Origin: an uncultured Pseudomonadales bacterium
GTDB taxonomy: Bacteria > Pseudomonadota > Gammaproteobacteria > Pseudomonadales > Porticoccaceae
DNA length: 9,510 nt
Assembly: GCA_937998635.1 (NCBI GenBank)
Contig: CALLDA010000200.1
Span: 1-9,510 of the forward strand
Direction of reading: 5' to 3'
Both the position numbers and the translations under genes were made by a program. The notes under the pieces are model-generated. The model was not told the DNA's origin. It did not search any database and worked only from the letters and a program-made list of their open reading frames with translations. Of this stretch, positions 1 to 6,402 are shown piece by piece (positions within the stretch are counted from its first letter, which is position 1; each line of letters starts with the position of its first letter).

Positions 1-25
1 CGACTAAAAGCCGTACTCAGCAGCC

Positions 26-835
26 TCACCGCTCAATCCAGATCAAGCTCGCCATTCGACCAGCATCCCGACTCCGACGGTGGGAATAAAACTGCGATGC
101 CTGAGCGTAGGTGCAGTATTCACCACCATACACATCTGTGATACCGAGGCTCTTTAAGTGCAGTCGAGCCAGGCCATAAAGATCGGCGAAATAGTGGCCT
201 GCGCTCAAGTCGGAAGGTCGAAAGCAATTAGCTATCTCAGAAACATTGAATTCCTCACGGCCATCCCTGAGACAAGCGTCCAAAAATGCCTGACGCACTT
301 CCGGCCCCACCTCAAAGTGCTGGGCTGAAATCGCTGGTCCCAAATAGGCCATTAACTGACCGGGGTCGATATTTAACGCCGCCACCGTTGTACCGATAAC
401 ACCACTGGCTAAACCCCGCCAGCCGCCATGAATTGCCGCTACCAGGGAGCCGTCTTTGGCGCTCAGCAACAAGGGCAAGCAATCGGCTGTTAATACCGCA
501 CAGGCTAAACCTGATTCACGGGTAAAGGACGCATCAGCTATCGGTATCACACCGTTCGCCGAGGCCCTGACCACCGTCAGCCCATGCTCTTGTTGCAACC
601 ATTGGGGTGTCAAGCTCAAGCCCAACTGTTCAGCCAGCATTGTTCTGGCTGACTGCACATTCTTATATTGCGGAGTATCTAGTTGAATTGAGGGGGCTAG
701 GCCCAAAAACCGTTCAATCGTTGAACCACCCTGCATTTGACTAACCGGTCGTGTGGTCACCACACTTCTCACCCCTGCTGGCAAAGGCCAGTCGGGGATC
801 AAAGTTGAAAATATCTGATCTAAAGCAGCGACCAT
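26..835 (-). CDS. pgeF: PgeF/YfiH family laccase-domain protein (peptidoglycan editing factor, polyphenol oxidase fold)
   Basis: Encodes 269 residues; E. coli PgeF has about 243. Family members remove wrongly incorporated amino acids from the UDP-MurNAc peptide precursor in the cytoplasm and have reported copper/laccase or purine nucleoside activity. The family metal ligands are visible: His84 in QEHG, Cys119 in TADCLP and His136 in the HGGWRG motif. Later family blocks also fit: YLGPAIS (164-170), HFEVGPEV (173-180), a CTY segment near 241 and the C-terminal GRMASLIW. I chose the ATG at 833-835 because LIPDWPLPAGV then aligns with the start of E. coli PgeF. The frame is open further upstream to 982, but that stretch lies inside rluD and is not family-like. 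No good ribosome binding site precedes this ATG, and it starts 22 bases after the rluD stop, so coupled translation is likely. The N-terminal GGVS...NLG...GD signature of the family is degenerate here. Family assignment is secure; the substrate is inferred from the family. Confidence 0.93.
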   Translation of the reverse strand: MVAALDQIFSTLIPDWPLPAGVRSVVTTRPVSQMQGGSTIERFLGLAPSIQLDTPQYKNVQSARTMLAEQLGLSLTPQWLQQEHGLTVVRASANGVIPIADASFTRESGLACAVLTADCLPLLLSAKDGSLVAAIHGGWRGLASGVIGTTVAALNIDPGQLMAYLGPAISAQHFEVGPEVRQAFLDACLRDGREEFNVSEIANCFRPSDLSAGHYFADLYGLARLHLKSLGITDVYGGEYCTYAQASQFYSHRRSRDAGRMASLIWIER

Positions 836-837
836 TT

Positions 838-855
838 TCAGCGGAGTTTCGACAT
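838..855 (-). other. Five-codon mini-ORF (MSKLR, stop) between rluD and pgeF, possible coupling leader
   Basis: Reading down the minus strand, GGGAG at 869-865 lies nine bases before an ATG at 855-853, which is good spacing. That frame encodes only M-S-K-L-R and stops with TGA at 840-838. The pgeF ATG follows after two more bases and is in a different frame. pgeF itself has no evident ribosome binding site, so a ribosome loaded here could stop and restart at pgeF. This is inference from sequence only. A five-codon frame can arise by chance, and simple read-through coupling from rluD would explain the layout equally well. Confidence 0.25.
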
Positions 856-857
856 AC

Positions 858-1829
858 TTAAGCGCTCCCACCAGTATCGTCAGCAAAGAGACGCAACAAC
901 TGCTGCATATCTTTCGGCAAGGGAGCCTTCCAGAGCAACCGCTCGCCGGATTCGGGATGAGACAGGGCCAAATGCGCGGCATGCAGTGCTTGCCGCTTAA
1001 AGCTCCTCAAACCCTCGCTCAAGGCCTCCCCGATCCCCGCAGGTATTTTCAAGCGCCCACCGTAGAGAGGGTCACCCAGTAAAGGATGGCCAATATGCGC
1101 CATATGAACTCGGATTTGGTGGGTTCGGCCAGTCTCCAGAATCACCCGCAGGTGCGTGTAGCCCTGATATCGAGCGATGAGTTGGTAATGACTCAGCGCT
1201 GGCTTGCCGCCTCCGGGTGTAACCGCCATACGCACCCGTGCCACAGGATGTCGGCCAATCGGTTCATCAACCGTACCGCGACGATTGACCTCGCCCTGGA
1301 CAATGGCTTCATATTGACGGGATACCGACCGCGCTTTGAGTTGCTTGACCAGAGCATTGTGTGCCACCAATGTTTTAGCCACCACCAATAAGCCCGTGGT
1401 GTCTTTGTCGAGACGGTGAACGATACCCGCCCTCGGCACTGCTTCCAGTTGTGGGCAATGATGCAGCAAACCATTGAGCAAAGTCAGGTCTGGATTTCCT
1501 GCCCCCGGATGCACCACCAGCCCGGCCTGCTTATTGACCACCAAAATAGCGCTGTCTTCGTAAACAATGTCTAAATCCAGTTCCTGTGCCTGCCAGTCCG
1601 CTACCACCAGCGGCTCTGCCTCCAGCGATAACCATTCTCCCCCAGCCAGTTTATCCCGGACCTTGGCGGGCCGGTCGTCGACACGCAGCAGACCCTCGCG
1701 AATCCACGCCTGCAGGCGACCACGGGAGTACTCAGTAAAGATTTTGGCGGCCGCCTGGTCGAGGCGGTAGCCCCGCAAATTGTCAGGAACTTGTTGTTTG
1801 ACGAGATGAAGCCTTAGATCGGATTGCAT
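858..1829 (-). CDS. rluD: 23S rRNA pseudouridine synthase RluD
   Basis: Encodes 323 residues, the usual RluD length. RluD converts uridines of 23S rRNA helix 69 (1911, 1915 and 1917 in E. coli numbering) to pseudouridine late in 50S assembly. An S4-like RNA-binding domain covers about residues 18-80 (RLDQAAAKIF, SRGRLQAWI, LRVDD). The RluA-type catalytic domain follows, with HRLDKDTTGLLV at 138-149; Asp141 is the predicted nucleophile, matching Asp139 in E. coli. The downstream motifs GRTHQIRVH and HPLLGDPLYG are intact. The ATG at 1827-1829 is preceded by AGGT at a reasonable distance. It is the first gene of a minus-strand unit with pgeF, the same pairing as in E. coli and Pseudomonas. RluC and RluA share the catalytic motif, but length, overall match and the pgeF neighbour favour RluD. 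Confidence 0.95.
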   Translation of the reverse strand: MQSDLRLHLVKQQVPDNLRGYRLDQAAAKIFTEYSRGRLQAWIREGLLRVDDRPAKVRDKLAGGEWLSLEAEPLVVADWQAQELDLDIVYEDSAILVVNKQAGLVVHPGAGNPDLTLLNGLLHHCPQLEAVPRAGIVHRLDKDTTGLLVVAKTLVAHNALVKQLKARSVSRQYEAIVQGEVNRRGTVDEPIGRHPVARVRMAVTPGGGKPALSHYQLIARYQGYTHLRVILETGRTHQIRVHMAHIGHPLLGDPLYGGRLKIPAGIGEALSEGLRSFKRQALHAAHLALSHPESGERLLWKAPLPKDMQQLLRLFADDTGGSA

Positions 1830-1835
1830 TACCTA

Positions 1836-1864
1836 TTCAGCTTGCCCGTTCGCTGTGGTTAAAT
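1836..1864 (+). promoter_or_regulatory. Candidate sigma-70 promoter for bamD (extended -10)
   Basis: TGG followed by TTAAAT (1856-1864) resembles an extended -10 element. TTCAGC at 1836-1841 is a weak -35, with 17 bases between the hexamers. It would start transcription near 1871, about 58 bases before the bamD ATG. Neither hexamer is close to consensus, so this is a tentative reading. Confidence 0.3.
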
Positions 1865-1868
1865 GGCG

Positions 1869-1896
1869 ATTCTACAGGGCCAAGCTACTCAAGCAA
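1869..1896 (-). promoter_or_regulatory. Candidate sigma-70 promoter for rluD-pgeF
   Basis: On the minus strand TTGCTT (1896-1891) and TAGAAT (1874-1869) are separated by 16 bases. The -10 matches consensus at five of six positions. The predicted start is near 1862, leaving a leader of about 32 bases before the rluD ATG. It faces away from the candidate bamD promoter and sits only five bases from that promoter's -10, so polymerase binding at the two may interfere. Confidence 0.4.
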
Positions 1897-1928
1897 CACT
1901 CAGACACACTTCAGGTAACTCACCAATT

Positions 1929-2966
1929 ATGCGTTTAGCCATTTTTTTTGCCGTGCTTTCTTGTCTTATCTCGAGCTGCTCCTGGGTGCCTTTTATCGAC
2001 ACTGACACCGAGGCCGAAGCGCGAAAGAAGGAAGAGCTAAAAATACTCACTGAAAAAGAATTTTATGATCGTATACAAAAAAACTTGCGGGCGAAAAACT
2101 GGACTGATGCAATCTCTCACCTACAAGGTTTTGAAGCGCAATTCCCCTTTGGCAACTACGCTGAACAGGCCCAGCTAGAATTAATCTATGTTTACCACGA
2201 GTCCCAGGATCACGAAGCCGCTTCAGCGTCTGCAGACCGTTTTATCCGGCTTCACCCTCGCCACCCCAATGTCGACTACGCCTATTACATTAAAGGCCTG
2301 GCTTCAATTGCGCAGACCAGGGGCATTTTTTCTAACATTATTCCAACCGATGAAGCTCGCCGTGATCCCGGTGAAGCCCGCCAGGCTTTCGCAATATTTA
2401 GCGAATTGATTAGCCGTTACCCTAACAGCACCTATGCTGCCGATGCTCGAAAAAGAATGGTTCATCTGCGTAACTTACTGGCCCGCCATGAAATACAGGC
2501 GGCTAATTATTACTTTAAACGTGGCGCCTACCTCGCTGCGGCTAATCGAGGTCGCTACGTGGTTGAAAACTTCCAGCAAACTCCGGCGGTTCCCGATGGT
2601 CTCGCGGTCATGGCCCAGGCTTACTCGATGATGGGTTTACAGGATTTAGCTGGCGATGCGGCACAGGTGCTGGCTGCCAACTACGCCAACCACCCTGCTC
2701 TTGATGAAGAGGGGCAATTCATGTTCCAGGATAGTATCGTCAGCGATGATAAACATTGGCTCAGCCGCGTCACGCTCGGCTACCTTAAACCCGAAAATCC
2801 CCCCTTTTACGATACTCGAAAAATTTATAACCCCATTGATAGAAGAGTTGCCGAACTCAGAAATGAGATCGACGTGGATAGCAGAACAGTACCGACTGAA
2901 TCTACGGAAACCAGGGAAACTGATCGCTCCTGGCTCAGCAAACTCAGCTTTGGCCTGTTTGACTAA
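1929..2966 (+). CDS. bamD: Outer membrane protein assembly factor BamD (ComL) lipoprotein
   Basis: Encodes 345 residues. BamD is the essential lipoprotein partner of BamA in the complex that folds beta-barrel proteins into the outer membrane. The start is set at the ATG at 1929: it follows CAGGTAA and gives a short lipoprotein signal peptide (MRLAIFFAVLSCLISS) ending in the lipobox ISSC, with Cys17 lipidated. Ser at +2 fits outer-membrane sorting. The in-frame ATG at 1863 would bury this signal, so I reject it. TPR-type helices run from about 45 to 255, with family blocks QFPFGNYAEQAQLELIY, FIRLHPRHPNVDYAYY and AANRGRYVVENF. The protein is about 100 residues longer than E. coli BamD. The C-terminal tail (about 265-345, polar, ending FGLFD) resembles the long Pseudomonas form as I remember it. 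It ends flush against the stop of the convergent nadE. Confidence 0.96.
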   Translation: MRLAIFFAVLSCLISSCSWVPFIDTDTEAEARKKEELKILTEKEFYDRIQKNLRAKNWTDAISHLQGFEAQFPFGNYAEQAQLELIYVYHESQDHEAASASADRFIRLHPRHPNVDYAYYIKGLASIAQTRGIFSNIIPTDEARRDPGEARQAFAIFSELISRYPNSTYAADARKRMVHLRNLLARHEIQAANYYFKRGAYLAAANRGRYVVENFQQTPAVPDGLAVMAQAYSMMGLQDLAGDAAQVLAANYANHPALDEEGQFMFQDSIVSDDKHWLSRVTLGYLKPENPPFYDTRKIYNPIDRRVAELRNEIDVDSRTVPTESTETRETDRSWLSKLSFGLFD

Positions 2967-2980
2967 TTATTCGCCAGGCC
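2952..2980. repeat. Inverted repeat centred on the abutting bamD and nadE stop codons
   Basis: GGCCTG (2952-2957) and CAGGCC (2975-2980) form a six-base-pair stem around a 17-base loop. The loop holds both stop codons, TAA of bamD and the TTA complement of nadE, which together make the palindrome TAATTA (2964-2969). The hairpin would form in both convergent transcripts. No T run follows either arm, so it is not a standard intrinsic terminator, though it could help end or protect both mRNAs. Confidence 0.4.
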
Positions 2981-4595
2981 GCCAACCATTGGTAATGGGG
3001 TAACGCCGGTCTCGGCCAAAACCCCGCTCAGAAATCCTGATACCTACAGGTGCCTGCCTGCGTTTATATTCATTGAGGTCAACCAGGCGAACGATGTGAT
3101 TAACCTCTTCGGCTGAGAAGCCTTTGTCTATAATATCCTTCGCCGCCATATCCTCCTCGATATAAAGCGCCAGTATCTGATCTAAAATTTCATAAGGAGG
3201 CAGTGAGTCTTCATCGATCTGATCAGGTGCTAACTCTGCAGAAGGTGGCCGGGTAATGACCGATTCGGGGATCACCGGAGATAAGCTATTGCGGTACCTG
3301 GATAGATCGAAAACCACGGTTTTGGGCACGTCTTTGAGCACATCGAGCCCACCAGCCATGTCGCCATACAAGGTCGCGTAGCCAACGGCCATTTCGCTTT
3401 TATTACCGGTGGTTAAGACCAGGTAGCCTTTTTTATTGGATATCGCCATCAACAACACACCCCGTGACCGGGCCTGGATATTTTCTTCGGTTTTATCTTT
3501 TTCCGTAGCCCTGAACTCTTCCTCTAAAGCATCACAAAAAGCCTCATAGATGGGCTCTATGCCAATAATTTTGTACTTAACATTGAGCAAGCGGGCTTCT
3601 TCCTGGGCATCATCGAGACTGAGTTGAGAGGTGTAGCGAAACGGCATCATAATCGCTTCAACTCTGTCCGCTCCCAGAGCATCAACGGCTATAGCCAGTG
3701 TCAGTGCTGAATCAATACCTCCCGATAAACCCAGTACTACGCCTTTAAAACCGTTTTTATTGACGTAATCTCGAACGCCCACAACCAGGGCCTGATAAAC
3801 TGTTGTCAATACATCTGGCAACACCGGGACAGGTTGCTTCGCTACTTTTACGCAACTGCCATCGAACTCCATATCCACACAGTACAGCTCCTCGTCGAAT
3901 AAAGGCGCCTGGAAACAGACTTCACCTAAACCATCGACAAGCATTGAGCCACCATCGAATACCAACTCATCCTGACCGCCAACCTGGTTAACATAAACCA
4001 CTGGAATGCCGCCTTCCCGCGCCCTACGGGAGACGGTCTCCTGACGCAGTCCCTGCTTATTTTTATGGAAGGGTGAGGCGTTAATATTAATCATCAAGCT
4101 CGCCCCCGCGGCTTTAGCCTGACTCATCGGCCCGCTATCCCAGATATCCTCGCAAACCGTCAAGGCGCTTTTAATCCCGCAAATGTCTACCACACAGGGC
4201 TGATCACCAGCTTTGAAATAACGCTTTTCATCGAACACCTGATAGTTAGGCAGGCAATTTTTTGCATATTGCGCGACCAATTTTCCGTTTTCGATGACCC
4301 CTGCCATGTTGTACAAAAGCCCGTCCTGCCGCCAGGGGTAACCCAATACCACGGTTATGTCACCACAGGCCTTTTCTAATTCCCCCAGGGCCCTTTCGAT
4401 TCGAGTCTGTATACTCGGTCGCAGCAACAAATCCTCTGGGGGATAGCCGCACAAAACCAGTTCGGGAAAAACCACCACCTGGGGGGAGAACCGATCCCGG
4501 GCTTCGGCCACAGCAGTGATAACCCGTTGGGTATTACCGGGAATATCCCCGACAACGGGATTAATCTGAGCGAGAACTAAAGCAAGCTTATTCAT
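2967..4595 (-). CDS. nadE: Glutamine-dependent NAD(+) synthetase, two-domain form
   Basis: Encodes 542 residues, the usual length of bacterial glutamine-dependent NadE. It makes the last step of NAD synthesis: nicotinate adenine dinucleotide plus ATP and glutamine gives NAD. The N-terminal nitrilase-type glutaminase (about 1-250) carries the catalytic triad Glu45 (FPELVLCGYP), Lys112 (AKNCLPNY) and Cys148 (TVCEDIW), and feeds ammonia to the second domain. The C-terminal synthetase (about 262-542) has the P-loop SGGIDS (291-296), the TTGNKSE block (395-401), YGDMAGG and the C-terminal KRRQAPVGIRISERGFG. All key residues are present. The ATG at 4595 fits the family start, although the ribosome binding site is weak. 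nadE is divergent from pilS and convergent with bamD, so it is probably transcribed alone. It lies inside a block that lacks nadE in P. aeruginosa. Confidence 0.97.
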   Translation of the reverse strand: MNKLALVLAQINPVVGDIPGNTQRVITAVAEARDRFSPQVVVFPELVLCGYPPEDLLLRPSIQTRIERALGELEKACGDITVVLGYPWRQDGLLYNMAGVIENGKLVAQYAKNCLPNYQVFDEKRYFKAGDQPCVVDICGIKSALTVCEDIWDSGPMSQAKAAGASLMININASPFHKNKQGLRQETVSRRAREGGIPVVYVNQVGGQDELVFDGGSMLVDGLGEVCFQAPLFDEELYCVDMEFDGSCVKVAKQPVPVLPDVLTTVYQALVVGVRDYVNKNGFKGVVLGLSGGIDSALTLAIAVDALGADRVEAIMMPFRYTSQLSLDDAQEEARLLNVKYKIIGIEPIYEAFCDALEEEFRATEKDKTEENIQARSRGVLLMAISNKKGYLVLTTGNKSEMAVGYATLYGDMAGGLDVLKDVPKTVVFDLSRYRNSLSPVIPESVITRPPSAELAPDQIDEDSLPPYEILDQILALYIEEDMAAKDIIDKGFSAEEVNHIVRLVDLNEYKRRQAPVGIRISERGFGRDRRYPITNGWRPGE

Positions 4596-4627
4596 ATAAC
4601 ATTGGGCACGTAGTGAATTGGCTGGGC

Positions 4628-4657
4628 ATTTTCAGCTAAAATTTGCGCTATAGCAAA
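4628..4657 (-). promoter_or_regulatory. Candidate nadE promoter overlapped by an inverted repeat
   Basis: On the minus strand TTGCTA (4656-4651) and GAAAAT (4633-4628) are 17 bases apart, each matching consensus at four of six positions. The start would be near 4621, about 26 bases before the nadE ATG. An inverted repeat TTTGC-N6-GCAAA (4642-4657) covers the -35 and part of the spacer, where a repressor could bind. The same 76-base gap must drive pilS rightward; TAAAAT at 4637-4642 is a possible -10 for it but lacks a good -35. I cannot name a regulator. Confidence 0.3.
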
Positions 4658-4671
4658 ACGGATAATTCTTT

Positions 4672-6402
4672 ATGCCGGAATTCAAGCAGGCGAATCGTAA
4701 GTCCACAAATTTCGGCCCGACTATCCATAGCCCGCCATTACCCCGAGGGCTGATCAGAGTTTACGCCTACTACCGGTTTTTACTGTCGGTGTTACTACTC
4801 GGGATGTACCTGTCTGGCTTCGCCACTGGCATCCTTGGATCTTTTTCAAGCCACAATTTTTTGATCGCTGCGCTTAGTTTTGTAGCATTATCCCTCCTCG
4901 GTCTCGTCTGGTTGATCAAACTAAACTTCCAGGGCGAATCATATTTGCTATTCCTCTATCTGCTAATCGACATCATCGCTCTAAATTTGTTGATGTTTAC
5001 CAGTGGCGGTCTCAGCAGTGGTATCGGCTTACTACTACTGGTAAGTATCGCCACCGGATCACTTATTTTTACCGGTCAACTGGCTATATTGCTGGCCGCA
5101 ATAGCCAGCATTTTGATCCTGGCGGAAACGATCCTTTCTGTGGTCTTCCTGGATGCTAAACACACAACATTTTTCCCAGCCGGCTTGCTGGGTAGCGTAT
5201 TATTTTTTACCGCTTTTCTTTTTCGCAGCCTGAACCGCCGACTCCAGGAATCCCAACAACTAGCGATCCGGGAGGCCGATCAGGCCGCTCATTTACAAAG
5301 ACTTAACGAGTTGATTGTCAACCGCATGAGAACCGGCATCGTGCTTGTTGATACCAATGCCGAAATCAAACTCATTAACAATGCAGCTGTCGAATTACTG
5401 GGCGGCCACAAAGCGGGAGCTCCACTGGCACGCGGTATTTCCCTGAGTTCGCTAAACGGCATATTCAAACAATATAAGAACTGGAAAACCTATCCCTGGC
5501 AACGTTGCCCACCTCTGTCTATTCCCAGCTTAAATACTGAAGTGCAATGCAACTTTGCCCGCCTGGACGAAGCAGGGGAGCAGCACACCATTGTTTTCAT
5601 AGAGGACACTCGATCCACCGTCCAGAACGCCCAGCAATTAAAGCTGGCATCTTTGGGCCGCCTGGCAGGTAGCATTGCCCACGAAGTGAGAAACCCTCTC
5701 GGCGCAATCAGCCACGCGGCGCAAATGCTGGCGGAACAAGGTGAAACAGCAGCGGCAATTCGACCTCTCACCGACATCATAAGTCGCCATTCCGAGCGGG
5801 TGAATATGATTGTCGATAGTATTTTGCAATTATCTCGCCAGGAGGCACCGGATTTCCAAAAATTGCAGCTAAACCTGTGGCTCAAGCGTTTTGCCGAGGA
5901 ATATGGCAACGCTCAATCGAAGCTCGGCACTATCGTCATCAATGAGCTAGATAAAAACTTGCAGGTCTTGTTTGATCCTGTGCACCTGAATCAAATCATT
6001 ACCAATCTAGTGGAAAATGCCCAACGCTACAGTGAAGCCGAAACCGGTCTGCCCTGGGTACAGATTGATATACAGACCGACCAGGTGACAGGACTGCCCT
6101 GCCTAGATATTTACGACAGAGGCCCTGGTGTTGAAGAAAAACATCTCCACCAGATATTTGAACCTTTTTTCACCACCTCAAATACCGGTACCGGCCTGGG
6201 CCTTTACCTGGCCAGGGAGCGCTGCGAGTTCAATTACGCGACGCTGAGCTATTGTTTTAAGGAGTCAAAGGCTGAGACCCAGATCGCTCAATTAAGCAAT
6301 GGAAAAACCAATAAAGAAGCGAGGAATAACCCCGATATCAGCAAGGGGTTTTTCAGGATAATATTCGCCCACCCCGATCAACTGTTACCGGCAACTACCT
6401 AA
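4672..6402 (+). CDS. pilS: PilS, membrane sensor histidine kinase controlling type IV pilin expression
   Basis: Encodes 576 residues, somewhat longer than PilS of P. aeruginosa. In the family PilS senses pilin level in the inner membrane and controls phosphorylation of PilR. Six hydrophobic segments lie at about 36-57, 63-84, 91-110, 113-133, 135-160 and 168-185. A short coiled region and a PAS-like domain (about 205-315) follow. The dimerisation domain has the H box SIAHEVRNPLGAISHAAQ with phospho-acceptor His337. The ATPase domain has the N box NLVENA (445-450, Asn449), G1 DRGPGV (482-487), F box FEPFFTT (496-502) and G2 GTGLGL (506-511). All catalytic motifs are intact. After LSYCF (525-529) comes an extra polar segment of about 29 residues before the last strand FFRIIFAHP, where I remember relatives having a short Gly-rich turn. 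The ATG at 4672 has only a weak ribosome binding site. The stop overlaps the pilR start by one base (TAATG). Confidence 0.93.
   Translation: MPEFKQANRKSTNFGPTIHSPPLPRGLIRVYAYYRFLLSVLLLGMYLSGFATGILGSFSSHNFLIAALSFVALSLLGLVWLIKLNFQGESYLLFLYLLIDIIALNLLMFTSGGLSSGIGLLLLVSIATGSLIFTGQLAILLAAIASILILAETILSVVFLDAKHTTFFPAGLLGSVLFFTAFLFRSLNRRLQESQQLAIREADQAAHLQRLNELIVNRMRTGIVLVDTNAEIKLINNAAVELLGGHKAGAPLARGISLSSLNGIFKQYKNWKTYPWQRCPPLSIPSLNTEVQCNFARLDEAGEQHTIVFIEDTRSTVQNAQQLKLASLGRLAGSIAHEVRNPLGAISHAAQMLAEQGETAAAIRPLTDIISRHSERVNMIVDSILQLSRQEAPDFQKLQLNLWLKRFAEEYGNAQSKLGTIVINELDKNLQVLFDPVHLNQIITNLVENAQRYSEAETGLPWVQIDIQTDQVTGLPCLDIYDRGPGVEEKHLHQIFEPFFTTSNTGTGLGLYLARERCEFNYATLSYCFKESKAETQIAQLSNGKTNKEARNNPDISKGFFRIIFAHPDQLLPATT
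6302..6354 (+). other. Terminator-like hairpin with a competing stem, inside the 3' end of pilS
   Basis: AACCCC (6328-6333) can pair with GGGGTT (6345-6350) across an 11-base loop, and a run of five T (6349-6353) starts in the right arm. This looks like a weak intrinsic terminator about 50 bases before pilR. An upstream GAAAAACC (6302-6309) is complementary to GGTTTTTC (6347-6354), so it would compete for the same bases. It lies in translated sequence, within the extra PilS segment. It could reduce pilR relative to pilS transcription, or be chance. Confidence 0.3.

Noticed and set aside
836..982. Extended pgeF start reaching back to an ATG at 982
   Set aside because: The added 49 residues overlap the rluD 3' end, are not PgeF-like, and the family N-terminus aligns just after the ATG at 835.
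1086..1391. Plus-strand open frame inside rluD, and similar frames opposite pgeF, pilS, pilR and the dehydrogenases
   Set aside because: All lie antisense or out of frame to strongly conserved genes, have no recognisable domains and no convincing ribosome binding sites.
1863..1928. Upstream ATG for bamD
   Set aside because: It would place 22 polar residues before a clear lipoprotein signal peptide and has no ribosome binding site.
6256..6345. PilS extra segment as a frameshift pair
   Set aside because: The flanking ATPase strands are in the same frame on both sides and no other frame gives family-like sequence.
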